A DNA stretch of 64,000 nt from Dehalococcoidia bacterium (GTDB taxonomy: Bacteria > Chloroflexota > Dehalococcoidia > Dehalococcoidales > Fen-1064), in the NCBI GenBank assembly GCA_011170375.1, contig DUEV01000002.1, positions 1 through 64,000 on the forward strand. Direction: 5' to 3'. The position numbers and the translations under genes are program-made. The notes beneath the pieces are model-generated. The model did no database searches and was not told where the DNA came from. It saw only the letters and a program-made list of their open reading frames with translations. This document shows positions 8,136-16,764 of this stretch, one piece after another; positions within the stretch are counted from its first letter, which is position 1, and every line of letters starts with the position of its first letter.

Positions 8136-8624
8136 CTACAGCCGAATAATTGAGGCCTCGGCCCCTTTGCTGGTTATGTCAAGAATGGCAACAGTGCCCA
8201 GACCTCGCCGGTAGTTGAGAAAAGTAGGGCTACCGGAGCCGATAAACAGAGTGCCGTTATCATCCGAGATTTTAGCGGTGTGGCTGTGACCATGCACAAT
8301 GACATCCGGCGCCCCTTCAGCTTGCTGAGGTGTTAAGTTGTACCATAACAGGGGCCTTTCGTGAACAAGCCATACTGTATGGCCCTCGAGCTTCAGGACA
8401 TGCTTCATCTCAATGCGCTCATCTTGCAACAGACGAAACGAATCGTCATCACCCAGAGCCGCCAGTACAGGCGCTATTTTCCCAAGCTCATCAATAACGG
8501 ATATATCGTAAATGTCGCCAGCATGAAGAATGAGCTCGACCCCTTGAAAGACCTGAGCGACCTCGGGCGGTACTGCCTCAGCTATGTCCGGAATGTGTGT
8601 ATCGGTTATCAATCCAACGCGCAT
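8136..8624 (-). CDS. YfcE-type metallophosphoesterase
   Basis: A 162-aa calcineurin-like phosphodiesterase. The dinuclear metal ligands are present: DTHIPD at residues 8-13, HAGDIYD around 35-41, the GDDD loop around 58-61, and HGHSHTAKI near 112-120. Members of this family hydrolyse phosphodiesters in vitro; the physiological substrate is generally unknown. It follows hisF by 12 bp and is probably co-transcribed with it. Confidence 0.9.
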   Translation of the reverse strand: MRVGLITDTHIPDIAEAVPPEVAQVFQGVELILHAGDIYDISVIDELGKIAPVLAALGDDDSFRLLQDERIEMKHVLKLEGHTVWLVHERPLLWYNLTPQQAEGAPDVIVHGHSHTAKISDDNGTLFIGSGSPTFLNYRRGLGTVAILDITSKGAEASIIRL

Positions 8625-8636
8625 CTAAATATCTCC

Positions 8637-9407
8637 CTATAATCTCACTGGTACCCCGGCTTCCTTCAAATACCTTTTAGCGTCGGGAATGGATATCTCA
8701 CCAAAGTGGAAAATTGAGGCTGCCAGCACAGCTGAAGCCTTGCCTAGTGTCACCGCTTCTAGAAGGTGCTGCAAGGTCCCAGCACCACCTGATGCTATCA
8801 CTGGTATCGAGACGGCTTCAGCGACGGCTCTGGTCATTTCCAGGTCATAGCCAGCCTTGGTACCATCCGCATCCTTGCTGGTCAGCAGAATATTCCCCGC
8901 ACCGAGTTGTTCCACCTGTCGAGACCATTCCACAATGTCTTTACCGGTAGGTTCATCCCCACTCCTCACGACCACCTCCAGTCGGGGAAGTCCACTCTCT
9001 TGAGGGTTCTTCCTGCCGTCGACTGCAACTACTATCCGGTCACCGCGAAAGCGCTCCACTGCTGCCGAAACAAGTTCCGGTTCGTTGACCGCTGCTGTAT
9101 TTATCGAGACCTTGTCAACGCCGATATCAAATAATGCCTGCATGTCCTCAAGACTGCTGATACCACCGCCTACGGCGAAGGGCACAGTGACCACGCCACG
9201 GACCTTCTTGACCCACTCGAGCCTGGTCTTACGGGCCTGTACTGTGGCAAAAATGTCAAGGAAGACCAGTTCATCAGCACCTTCTCGACAATATGCCTGA
9301 GCCGCTTCAACCGGGTCACGGGCATCCCGCAGGTTTACGAAGTTCACCCCTTTGACAACTCGCCCATCTTTGATATCGAGACAGGGTATTATCTTGACGT
9401 ATTCCAC
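8637..9407 (-). CDS. hisF: Imidazole glycerol phosphate synthase subunit HisF
   Basis: A 256-aa TIM barrel, the standard HisF length. It begins IIPCLDIKDGRVVKG, with the catalytic Asp of CLDIKDG, and has the second catalytic Asp in LLTSKDADGTKAGYD plus phosphate-binding loops GGGISS and ASGGAG. With HisH it converts PRFAR and ammonia to imidazole glycerol phosphate and AICAR in histidine synthesis. No other his genes are in the window, so histidine genes are scattered in this genome. GTG start preceded by GAGGAG. First gene of the hisF-yfcE-HAD-queH run. Confidence 0.97.
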   Translation of the reverse strand: MEYVKIIPCLDIKDGRVVKGVNFVNLRDARDPVEAAQAYCREGADELVFLDIFATVQARKTRLEWVKKVRGVVTVPFAVGGGISSLEDMQALFDIGVDKVSINTAAVNEPELVSAAVERFRGDRIVVAVDGRKNPQESGLPRLEVVVRSGDEPTGKDIVEWSRQVEQLGAGNILLTSKDADGTKAGYDLEMTRAVAEAVSIPVIASGGAGTLQHLLEAVTLGKASAVLAASIFHFGEISIPDAKRYLKEAGVPVRL

Positions 9408-9553
9408 AGTGTTCTCCTCGATTCTATATATACTCAGCTAACAGACACCTTATCAAGTTAGCGCCTGTTCGTCAAACGCACGAGTGAAATAATCTAATGA
9501 GCTCTGGCAATAGTGAATACGTATCTTCCTTACGACTTACAATTCCAGCTAAA

Positions 9554-9582
9554 TTGACTGTAGAATTATGGTGTTATATGCT
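9554..9582 (+). promoter_or_regulatory. Promoter of the alpha/beta hydrolase gene
   Basis: TTGACT (9554-9559), 17-nt spacer, TATGCT (9577-9582), about 33 nt upstream of the start codon, followed by a GGAGGGAG ribosome binding site. Confidence 0.6.
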
Positions 9583-9615
9583 TATCAGGGCGGACTTTGA
9601 TAGGAGGGAGAAACC

Positions 9616-10422
9616 ATGAAAATTCAAGCCAACGGGATATCCATGAACTATGAAATAACTGGGGATGGTAAATGGCTGACACTGGTGCATGGAGCCGGAG
9701 ATAACCTGGAGGCATGGTGGAATCAGGTACCCTCCTTCTCTCGTAATTATAAGGTACTTACTTACGATGTCCGGGGTTACGGGCAGACAGAAACACCGTT
9801 AGGCGAATACTCAACGGATATTCTGGTTGAAGACCTGTACGAGCTGCTGAAGGCATTGGGTATCAACGAGACCTACCTCTTGGGTTACTCCATGGGGGGT
9901 AGAGTAGTTGTCGGGCTAACTCTGAGTCACCCTGAAATGGTGAAAGCCCTTATAATTGCCAATAGTGGCTTTGCACCCATGCAGCGGAGTGAGGAAGAGA
10001 TGCAGCAGATGATGAAGCTTCGTGAGCAACGGATGAAGATAGTAGAGGAGCAGGGTCTGGAGCCTATTATGGATGAAAGCACTGCTATGGTGTTTTCTGC
10101 TGGCTGGCCAGAGAAAAATCCCGAAGTAATTGAACAGTATAAGAGAATACGGCTGAAAAATGACCCCAAGTCCTATCTGGTGGCAATGAGAGCCATGGTC
10201 TGGGGAGCACAACCTCCTGATGTGAGTATCATCAAGTGTCCGACGTTGATAATTGGTGGTGAGAGTGATGGTCTCATGGGTGTCGAAGGTGCCAAAGCCA
10301 CACACGAACTAATCCCAGGTTCACAGCTTGTAGTTATGCCGACGGGGCACGCCTCAGCTATAGAGAAACCCGAAGAGTTTAACTCGGCTGTGCTGAATTT
10401 CCTGGCAGGCCTGAGGGATTGA
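9616..10422 (+). CDS. Alpha/beta fold hydrolase
   Basis: A 268-aa hydrolase of the 3-oxoadipate enol-lactonase / haloperoxidase-like group. Visible elements: oxyanion HGAGDN after the second strand, DVRGYGQT, the nucleophile elbow GYSMGG around residue 96, the acid in GGESDGLMG, and the catalytic His in PTGHASAIE. Substrate cannot be told from sequence. It has its own promoter and a GGAGGGAG site. A Pycsar-like membrane protein gene follows after 90 bp, possibly on the same transcript. Confidence 0.9.
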   Translation: MKIQANGISMNYEITGDGKWLTLVHGAGDNLEAWWNQVPSFSRNYKVLTYDVRGYGQTETPLGEYSTDILVEDLYELLKALGINETYLLGYSMGGRVVVGLTLSHPEMVKALIIANSGFAPMQRSEEEMQQMMKLREQRMKIVEEQGLEPIMDESTAMVFSAGWPEKNPEVIEQYKRIRLKNDPKSYLVAMRAMVWGAQPPDVSIIKCPTLIIGGESDGLMGVEGAKATHELIPGSQLVVMPTGHASAIEKPEEFNSAVLNFLAGLRD

Positions 10423-10512
10423 TGGCATCAACTTTGTTATTTAGCTTATCTATAAGGTCACGGGCAAGTATTAAGAATAGACTTATGACAGGAGTAATAG
10501 ACGGAGGAATGT

Positions 10513-10947
10513 GTGGCTGGTGATAAGCTTTCTGTGGTTCTGAGGATTCTCGATAATGAGAATCATCTGCTCGAGCGTGCTGACCAAAAGGCAATAGCGC
10601 TGCTCTCTACTCTCGGGGTATTCATGGTTTTCTTTGTCGTATACTTTTGTGTCATCCCAATAAACGCAATTACTATTACGCTGAGTTCAATCTATTTCCT
10701 TTTCGCCCTACTGTCCATAATTAATCTAATCATGACAGTGCGTCCTAGGATTCGGGCAATTGATGAAGATACGGGAGATGAGGACAGTGTCCCTGCCAGT
10801 GAACCCGCTTTCTTCATGGGGATCCGCAGGTTCCCGAACCTTTCTGCCTATAAAGAAGTACTGGATGCTATGGCAGGAGACGAAGAAACTACTATTAATG
10901 TGTATATCCGTCAGATATACAGCCTGGCCCAGATAAATGCAGCTTAG
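10513..10947 (+). CDS. Pycsar-effector-like membrane protein (PycTM/DUF5706), cut short by an amber codon
   Basis: A 144-aa membrane protein with the layout of the PycTM (DUF5706) family: an N-terminal helix ending LLERADQKA, two hydrophobic helices (about residues 26-50 and 55-77), RPRI after helix 2, the loop FFMGIRRF, and the signature RQIYSLAQIN. In antiphage Pycsar systems such proteins damage the membrane on sensing cCMP or cUMP; related proteins also occur alone. No nucleotide cyclase is next to it. GTG start with GGAGGA four bases upstream. The stop TAG (10945-10947) falls inside the conserved QIxxLAxI..KY helix. The same frame continues for 41 codons (10948-11073) with the rest of the helix and a third membrane segment. 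So it is either a fresh pseudogene, a readthrough product, or a sequencing error. Confidence 0.72.
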   Translation: MAGDKLSVVLRILDNENHLLERADQKAIALLSTLGVFMVFFVVYFCVIPINAITITLSSIYFLFALLSIINLIMTVRPRIRAIDEDTGDEDSVPASEPAFFMGIRRFPNLSAYKEVLDAMAGDEETTINVYIRQIYSLAQINAA

Positions 10948-11073
10948 TATAAATACATCCAGCGCGCTGTCCTGCTGGTCATTATTTCTTTAACTGTGGA
11001 ACTTGCCATAATAGCGTACTTGTTTGCTTACCATTTAGGTGAAGGACTGGTCCCGCCGATTCAGGGGATGTAA
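10948..11073 (+). pseudogene. In-frame continuation of the PycTM-like gene after TAG
   Basis: Directly after the amber codon the same frame reads YKYIQRAVLLVIISLTVELA and continues as a hydrophobic segment to a TAA at 11071. This matches the last helix of PycTM family proteins. No start codon or ribosome binding site precedes it, so it is not a separate gene. Confidence 0.7.
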
Positions 11074-11114
11074 ATATCCCTGGGCCTGTTTGCCAGCAGG
11101 TCTGGAGTATTCTC

Positions 11115-12155
11115 TCACAGAATCAGCATAGCATCGCCGAAACTGTAGAAGCGGTATTTCAGGTCGGCGGCCTCGCGGTAGGCACGCAGGATAAAGTCCT
11201 TACCGGCAAAGGCAGAGACCATCATCAGCAACGTCGACCTGGGTAGATGGAAGTTAGTAATCAATATATCCACCACCCGGAAGCGATACCCAGGCAGGAT
11301 AAACAGGTCTACCCAACCAGAAAGCGGGGATACTCCGTCCGGTCGACTTATATGGGCAGCTGCCTCGACCAGACGCACCGAAGTAGTACCGACACAAACT
11401 ACCCTTCGCCCCTCTGATTTGGCTTGTTTCAGTTCCCGCGCCACCTCTTGACTAACCACCCCATATTCCTGATGTATTGTGTGCTCTCTAGGGTCGCTTT
11501 CCCCAACAGGCTGAAAGGTATCCAGCCCCACGTGCAAGGTGACGAACTGGCAGCGGACTCCTTTGTCTTTGATATTTTCGAGTAGCCTCGGGGTGAAGTG
11601 TAACCCGGCGGTCGGTGCGGCAACACTCCCTTCTTCTCGGGCATAGACTGTTTGGTAACGTTCTGGCTCACGCAATGGTACATGGACATAGGGTGGTGGA
11701 GCAATCTTGCCCAGCTCGGAAAGTGGTGCTTCTTTCTCAAAATGAATGACCCGTATTCCTCTCTCCCCTATTCCGACCACTTCAGCAGGAAGACGATGGC
11801 CTTCCTTGTTGGTCTGACTGCCTACTACCTCTATCCGGTCGCCGATTTTGGCCCGTTTGGCCGGCCTGACCAGTGCCTCCCATATATTAGGCTCCAGTCG
11901 ACGCAGCAGTAGAATTTCCAGCTTGCCACCAGTGTTGACCTTCCGGGCACGAAGACGGGCCGGCATGACACGGCTATCATTGAGCACCAGGACATCACCT
12001 TCATGAAGAAAATCTACTACTTCAAAAAACTGGCGGTGCTCAATAGTCCTGTTGCTTCGGTTAAGGACCATTAGCCTGGACTGGTCCCTTTCAGAAACAG
12101 GTGTCTGGGCAATCAGCTCCGGGGGCAGCAAGTAGTCAAATTCCTCAGTCCGCAC
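11115..12155 (-). CDS. queA: S-adenosylmethionine:tRNA ribosyltransferase-isomerase QueA
   Basis: A 346-aa protein, full family length. It transfers and isomerises the ribosyl group of SAM onto 7-aminomethyl-7-deazaguanine in tRNA to give epoxyqueuosine. Recognisable stretches: FDYLLPPELIAQTP at the N-terminus, SRVMPARL, the GSVAAPTAGLHFT block, VTLHVGLDTFQPV, and the C-terminal LITNFHLPRSTLLMMVSAFAG. GTG start at 12155. Its product feeds QueH, encoded at 6912-7439. No tgt is seen nearby. Confidence 0.97.
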   Translation of the reverse strand: MRTEEFDYLLPPELIAQTPVSERDQSRLMVLNRSNRTIEHRQFFEVVDFLHEGDVLVLNDSRVMPARLRARKVNTGGKLEILLLRRLEPNIWEALVRPAKRAKIGDRIEVVGSQTNKEGHRLPAEVVGIGERGIRVIHFEKEAPLSELGKIAPPPYVHVPLREPERYQTVYAREEGSVAAPTAGLHFTPRLLENIKDKGVRCQFVTLHVGLDTFQPVGESDPREHTIHQEYGVVSQEVARELKQAKSEGRRVVCVGTTSVRLVEAAAHISRPDGVSPLSGWVDLFILPGYRFRVVDILITNFHLPRSTLLMMVSAFAGKDFILRAYREAADLKYRFYSFGDAMLIL

Positions 12156-12324
12156 CGGTCTATCCTAACAGTGTGTTTTAATCTATTATAGGTACTCTAA
12201 CCTCTGGTGACAAAATAGATCACCCAGAAATAAGGTGGCAGCTTTCGCTTGAAAGGGTTACAATAAGTGCTAAATTGAGAGTCGTCCCTTTGCCAATAGA
12301 TTAAAACAAGAGGTTTATTGCTAA

Positions 12325-13569
12325 ATGAGTAACCGATATCTAGCCGAGTTAATTTCCGTGGGTACTGAGATTCTCAGAGGGGAAATCATTGACACTAATG
12401 CTGGCTATCTTGCCTCAGAACTACCTCTGCTCGGTATTGAACTCCAGGGGATGTCTACCGCTGCTGATGACAGAGAACAGCTTTGTCAATTGCTCAGGCA
12501 TGCCCTGGAGAGATCAGACCTGGTAATTGCCGGAGGAGGTCTCGGGCCGACCGAGGATGACCTGACCCGTGACTGTATTGCCAGTGTCCTCAACGAAGAA
12601 ATGACAGTTGATCCTGAGATAGAGGAACAATTACGGGCAAGGTTTTCCAGAATGGGCCGTGAGATGCCAGCCCATAATACAAAACAGGCCCTCTTAATTC
12701 CCTCAGCCAGGTCCTTACCTAACCCGCGTGGTACTGCTCCGGGGTGGTGGGTAGAGAAAGGTAATAAGACCATTGTGGCATTACCAGGCCCCCCGCGAGA
12801 ACTGAAACCGATGTGGAAGAACGAGGTAATTCCACGCCTGAAATTGAGGTTCCCCGGCGAAGAAATTCTATCCCGGACAATCAAGACCTTCGTTATTGCC
12901 GAGGCCAGCGTATCCGAACTGGTACAACCCTTTTTTGAATCGGGTAACCCCACGATGGGTATATACTCACACCCGGATGGGATTCATATCCGGATGGTAG
13001 CTCGTGGCGACAATGCCAGGCAACTTCTTGATACCACTGAAGCACAATTAGAGGAAATTCTGGCTCCCCACATCTGGGGTAAAGACAATGATACCCTGGA
13101 GGGAATAATCTGCAACTGGCTCAACCAGAGAGGGCTGACTCTGGCTACCATGGAGGATGGTACTGGTGGTCTGCTGGCTAATATTGTTACTGCGGTTAGT
13201 AGTTCAGGCTGTTATCGCGGTGGTCTTGTTGCCTGCTCGCATCAGACCAAGACTGGCTGGGGAGTGCCAGCTCAGCTCATCGAGCAGCATGGCTCTATTA
13301 GCAGCGAGGTGGCTGAAGCAATGGCGATTGCTGCTCGTGAAAGGTTCTCGGCCGATTTCGGCCTGGGTACTACCCCTGTCGCTGGTGTGGATAACCCAGA
13401 AGGTAGACAACCCGGTCTGGCCTTCATCGGTGTTGCTGATGCCAAAGGGACTCGAACCTGGCAGCAAAACTATCCCCCTACCTGGGAGGGTGTCCGAAAC
13501 CGTGCTGCGATATCGGCCCTCTTCCGCCTCAGGGAAAGAATGATTGAACTGAAGCTCACCACATCCTGA
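12325..13569 (+). CDS. cinA: CinA-family protein (MoCF domain plus degenerate amidase-like domain)
   Basis: A 414-aa protein with the CinA architecture. Residues ~5-170 are the MoaB/CinA domain (ELISVGTEILRGEI.DTN; GGLGPTEDDLTRD; ALPGPPRELKPMW), linked in family members to NMN/ADP-ribose pyrophosphatase activity. Residues ~250-410 align with the PncC nicotinamide-nucleotide amidase domain. The active-site block ESCTGG is here EDGTGG, and SGIAGP is replaced by TPVAGV, so the amidase half is probably inactive. Transcribed alone, 42 bp ahead of the SMP-30 gene. Confidence 0.9.
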   Translation: MSNRYLAELISVGTEILRGEIIDTNAGYLASELPLLGIELQGMSTAADDREQLCQLLRHALERSDLVIAGGGLGPTEDDLTRDCIASVLNEEMTVDPEIEEQLRARFSRMGREMPAHNTKQALLIPSARSLPNPRGTAPGWWVEKGNKTIVALPGPPRELKPMWKNEVIPRLKLRFPGEEILSRTIKTFVIAEASVSELVQPFFESGNPTMGIYSHPDGIHIRMVARGDNARQLLDTTEAQLEEILAPHIWGKDNDTLEGIICNWLNQRGLTLATMEDGTGGLLANIVTAVSSSGCYRGGLVACSHQTKTGWGVPAQLIEQHGSISSEVAEAMAIAARERFSADFGLGTTPVAGVDNPEGRQPGLAFIGVADAKGTRTWQQNYPPTWEGVRNRAAISALFRLRERMIELKLTTS

Positions 13570-13611
13570 ATCAGTGTTGTTAGGTGAATAACCACTATTG
13601 AGGAGGATAAA

Positions 13612-14505
13612 ATGAGCATATCCGACCTGAGCATGGAAATAAAGGATAACGTCGTCCGGCAAATCGTGCCCGAAGGAACCGTGGTCGAGGAGCTAGCCAG
13701 CGGCTTCGGTTTCACCGAGGGACCTGTCTGGTGTGGAGACCACCTGCTTTTTAGCGATATTCCACGTAACCGCATCATCCGCTGGCGGATGATGGCTGAG
13801 GGCCCGGAGGTGACCACCTTCCGGACTCCCAGCGGTAACTCAAACGGCCTTACTCTAGACCGGAGTGGGCGACTGATTGCCTGTGAGCACAGCACCCGGC
13901 GAGTTACTCGTACCGCAATAGACGGCACCATCACTGTACTTGCTGAGAGCTACCAGGGTAAACGCCTCAACAGCCCCAATGATGTCGTTGTCAGGTCAGA
14001 TGGCAGTATCTATTTTACTGACCCCCCATATGGGCTCACACAGATGACTGCCTGGAAGGAACTGTCTTTTAACGGCGTTTACCGGCTGGCACTGGATGGC
14101 TGCCTGATACTTCTGGCCGATGATTTTGACCGGCCCAATGGACTGGCCTTCTCACCGGACGAGCAAATACTCTACGTCAATGATACCGCCCGCGGCCATA
14201 TTAGAGCTTTTGACGTCAGTCTCGAAGGTGGTATCAGCAATGGACGGGTTCTTATTGAGATGCAAGGAGAAGAACCCGGAGCCCCAGACGGTATGAAGGT
14301 AGACCAAGAGGGAAACATCTACTGCACCGGCCCCGGAGGGTTCTGGATTATCAACCCGGACGGCAAGTGCCTAGCGGAGGTCAAACCACCCGAGTTACCA
14401 GCCAACCTTGCCTGGGGTGACGCTGACTGGAAGAGCCTTTACATGACCTGCCGCACCGGTCTCTACCGCATCAGGCTCAATATCGCCGGTGTTCCCGTGT
14501 ACTAG
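13612..14505 (+). CDS. SMP-30/gluconolactonase family protein
   Basis: A 297-aa six-bladed beta-propeller lactonase-like protein. Typical blocks are FTEGPVW (metal-ligand Glu), NGLTLDRSGRLIACEH, LNSPNDVVV with the metal-binding Asn, DRPNGLAFSPDEQILYV, and PDGMKVDQEGNIYC with the metal-ligand Asp. These residues form the single divalent metal site of lactonases in this family. Substrate could be a sugar lactone. Good GAGGAGG site. Converges with cvpA. Confidence 0.9.
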   Translation: MSISDLSMEIKDNVVRQIVPEGTVVEELASGFGFTEGPVWCGDHLLFSDIPRNRIIRWRMMAEGPEVTTFRTPSGNSNGLTLDRSGRLIACEHSTRRVTRTAIDGTITVLAESYQGKRLNSPNDVVVRSDGSIYFTDPPYGLTQMTAWKELSFNGVYRLALDGCLILLADDFDRPNGLAFSPDEQILYVNDTARGHIRAFDVSLEGGISNGRVLIEMQGEEPGAPDGMKVDQEGNIYCTGPGGFWIINPDGKCLAEVKPPELPANLAWGDADWKSLYMTCRTGLYRIRLNIAGVPVY

Positions 14506-14529
14506 AACCTGACTTGGCTATCCTGGCGG

Positions 14530-15015
14530 TTATTGAAAGAAGTCGCGTATGGCGTCGAACTCGCTTGGGAGCAGTCCCAGTACAATCGGGAATTGGTCGA
14601 GTAGAAATTCACCCAGCACAGATTCTGTAACCAGCCCCTCACCGAAGAACTTCACGACGGTGGCCAGTAAGGCGCTGATTAATATTGCTCCCATCACGAA
14701 GCCAAAGACAGCACCGCCAACGCGGTCGACCCAGCCAAGCAATAAGGCCCTGATAGTAGCTCTGAGGAAGAAGGCTATTACCTGGAAAATAATGAATACC
14801 AGTGCCAGGATTATAATGAAGGCGACGATATTAGCGACATCTGGATTATCAATGAAGGTGAAAACTCCGGCGAAATTCTCGTAAAAGTTGCTCGCCAGGA
14901 GAACACCTACTATTACACCTGCCAGGGATAAGGCCGACTTGATAAGCCCCTGCATCAGGCCAGTGAAGACAGGAACAATTAGGGCGATGATAATAATTAT
15001 GTCAAGCCAGTTCAT
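14530..15015 (-). CDS. cvpA: CvpA family membrane protein
   Basis: A ~161-aa integral membrane protein of the colicin V production family with about four hydrophobic helices (LDIIIIIALIVPVFTGL; SLAGVIVGVLLAS; VAFIIILALVFIIFQV; GAVFGFVMGAILISAL). The conserved DRVGGAVFG block is present. A longer frame begins at 15087, but ATG 15015 has a GAGGAGGGA site seven bases upstream and starts at the usual family N-terminus (MNWLDI), so I use it. Family role unclear; linked to stress and cell envelope. Confidence 0.88.
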   Translation of the reverse strand: MNWLDIIIIIALIVPVFTGLMQGLIKSALSLAGVIVGVLLASNFYENFAGVFTFIDNPDVANIVAFIIILALVFIIFQVIAFFLRATIRALLLGWVDRVGGAVFGFVMGAILISALLATVVKFFGEGLVTESVLGEFLLDQFPIVLGLLPSEFDAIRDFFQ

Positions 15016-15151
15016 TTGCCATCCCTCCTCGGACGTCACATGTGATAGTGAATTGTACCACAGGACACGGTGTTGGTAAACTACCAAAAAGTCCTAGTAC
15101 CCGGACTACAAGCAATAAGGCGGAAATAGAGAATAATCAGGGTATCATACC

Positions 15152-16576
15152 TTACTCAACTCCAGATAGCGGTGGCCTTCTTTCAGCCCAGGGTGCGGCC
15201 TGTTCGAAGGCAGCTGCCACTCTGAGCACGGTATCATCGGCAAAACGACGCCCTACTATCTGGAGGCCAACAGGTAGCCCCTCCTCCGTCCAGCCGCACG
15301 GTACAGAAGCTGCCGGCTGTCCGGTGAGGTTGAAGGGCTTGGTAAACGGCATCCAGTCCAGAGCCGGCGTTCCTTTTACGCCCGCTATCTCAGTTACCTG
15401 ATAAGCAGCCACATCGAATGCCGGTAACGACAACGTCGGTGTCAGTAAAATGTCGTATCTTTCAAACAATGGCTGGATTTTACTCCAGAATTGCTTTCGT
15501 GCCTGGGCGGCATATGCGTAATCTACCGCCTTGACATTCATACCACGTTCCACCATTTCCACTAGTCGCGGGTTTATCTTGTCTCGCCACTCCTCAAGTT
15601 TGTCGGCCACTTCACTGGCTATGGTGACTCCCCATATTATCGAAAAAGTCCTTCCCTGGTTTTCCAGTTCTAGATTGGCATCCTCGACCTCGGCACCCAG
15701 CGACTCGAAGACACCGAGGGCGGTTGTCGTCAACGCCAGGACTTCCGGGTCTACCAGCGCATAGCTGAGGTCTGGACTCCAGCCAACTCTCACTCCCCTG
15801 AGGTCTCGTCCTAGGAGTGAGAGATACTCCATATTTGTCTCCGGCAGTGAGTTGATATCCCGGTCATCTCTGCCAGCGATGACGTTCATCATCAGGGCAG
15901 CATCGGCCACAGTACGCGTTATCGGACCGGTATGTGATAGCGTCTGCCAGTCTGGCAGACCTGGCCCTCTAGGTACACGGCCATATGATGGTTTCAGTCC
16001 GAAGGCCCCACAAAAACTGCTGGGGATACGAATCGAGCCACCGCCATCGGTGCCGACGGCCAGTGGACCCATACCAGCCACCACAGCCGCAGCGGCGCCG
16101 CCACTCGAACCACCAGCATGTCGCTCAAGATTCCACGGGTTACGCGTCGGTCCAAAAAGATCGTTATCGGTCACACCCATGAAACCAAATTCGGGGGTAT
16201 TGGTCTTGCCTATCACTATTGCCCCGGCTGTTTTAAGCCGCTCAACCACTATATTATCGACATCGGGCACAAAATCCTCGTAGATTCGAGAACCAAATGT
16301 AGTACGTATACCCTTTGTGAAAATCAGGTCTTTGACTGAAACAGGGACACCGTGAAGCGGACCCAGAGTCTCACCTTTCATAACAAGGGCTTCTGCCTCT
16401 TTCGCCTGTTTTCTGGCATCCTCAGGTAACAGAGTGCAGTATGCGTTGATTTTTGGATTAAGCTCATCAATGCGAGTCAAGATTGCATCAACTACCTCCA
16501 CAGGAGACAGCTTCTTCTCTCGAATTGCTGCGGTCATTTCAAGTGCAGGCATATAAGCAATCTCTGAAGTACTCAT
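15152..16576 (-). CDS. Amidase-signature family enzyme (GatA-like)
   Basis: A 474-aa amidase with the Ser-cisSer-Lys triad: Lys in VSVKDLIF (~residue 81), the cis-Ser and nucleophile in HAGGSSGGAAAAV and GTDGGGSIRIPSSFCG. The C-terminal block FNLTGQPAASVPCGWTEEGLP is typical. It could be a GatA paralog, but no gatB or gatC is nearby, and acyl-amide hydrolysis of a small molecule is more likely. It is divergent from the giant kinase gene at 16765. Good AGGAGAGA site before ATG 16576. Confidence 0.92.
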   Translation of the reverse strand: MSTSEIAYMPALEMTAAIREKKLSPVEVVDAILTRIDELNPKINAYCTLLPEDARKQAKEAEALVMKGETLGPLHGVPVSVKDLIFTKGIRTTFGSRIYEDFVPDVDNIVVERLKTAGAIVIGKTNTPEFGFMGVTDNDLFGPTRNPWNLERHAGGSSGGAAAAVVAGMGPLAVGTDGGGSIRIPSSFCGAFGLKPSYGRVPRGPGLPDWQTLSHTGPITRTVADAALMMNVIAGRDDRDINSLPETNMEYLSLLGRDLRGVRVGWSPDLSYALVDPEVLALTTTALGVFESLGAEVEDANLELENQGRTFSIIWGVTIASEVADKLEEWRDKINPRLVEMVERGMNVKAVDYAYAAQARKQFWSKIQPLFERYDILLTPTLSLPAFDVAAYQVTEIAGVKGTPALDWMPFTKPFNLTGQPAASVPCGWTEEGLPVGLQIVGRRFADDTVLRVAAAFEQAAPWAERRPPLSGVE

Positions 16577-16703
16577 ATCATCTCTCCTTCACCGAAAACG
16601 TGCTTGTCCAAAGAGGATTATATTGTGTTAGAGGCAGCGAAGCAAGTTAAGTCATTCGTTTGGGGCTAATTGCCTTTTAGCCCCAGAGTTACGATTTAAA
16701 TCC

Positions 16704-16732
16704 TTGACATCACTTTTGTTTACCCTTAGACT
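16704..16732 (+). promoter_or_regulatory. Promoter of the complete kinase gene
   Basis: TTGACA (16704-16709), 17-nt spacer, TAGACT (16727-16732), then 32 nt to the ATG. Sequence, spacing and distance to the start match the promoter of the left-edge paralog. Several flanking bases are also shared (TCACT after the -35; GTG after the -10). Confidence 0.8.
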
Positions 16733-16764
16733 GTGAACACTGAACCTACACAGATACGTTCAAT

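Noticed and set aside
10945-10947. Pyrrolysine or selenocysteine decoding at the stop in the PycTM-like gene
   Set aside because: The codon is TAG, so not Sec, and nothing in the window suggests a Pyl system. Mutation or error is simpler.
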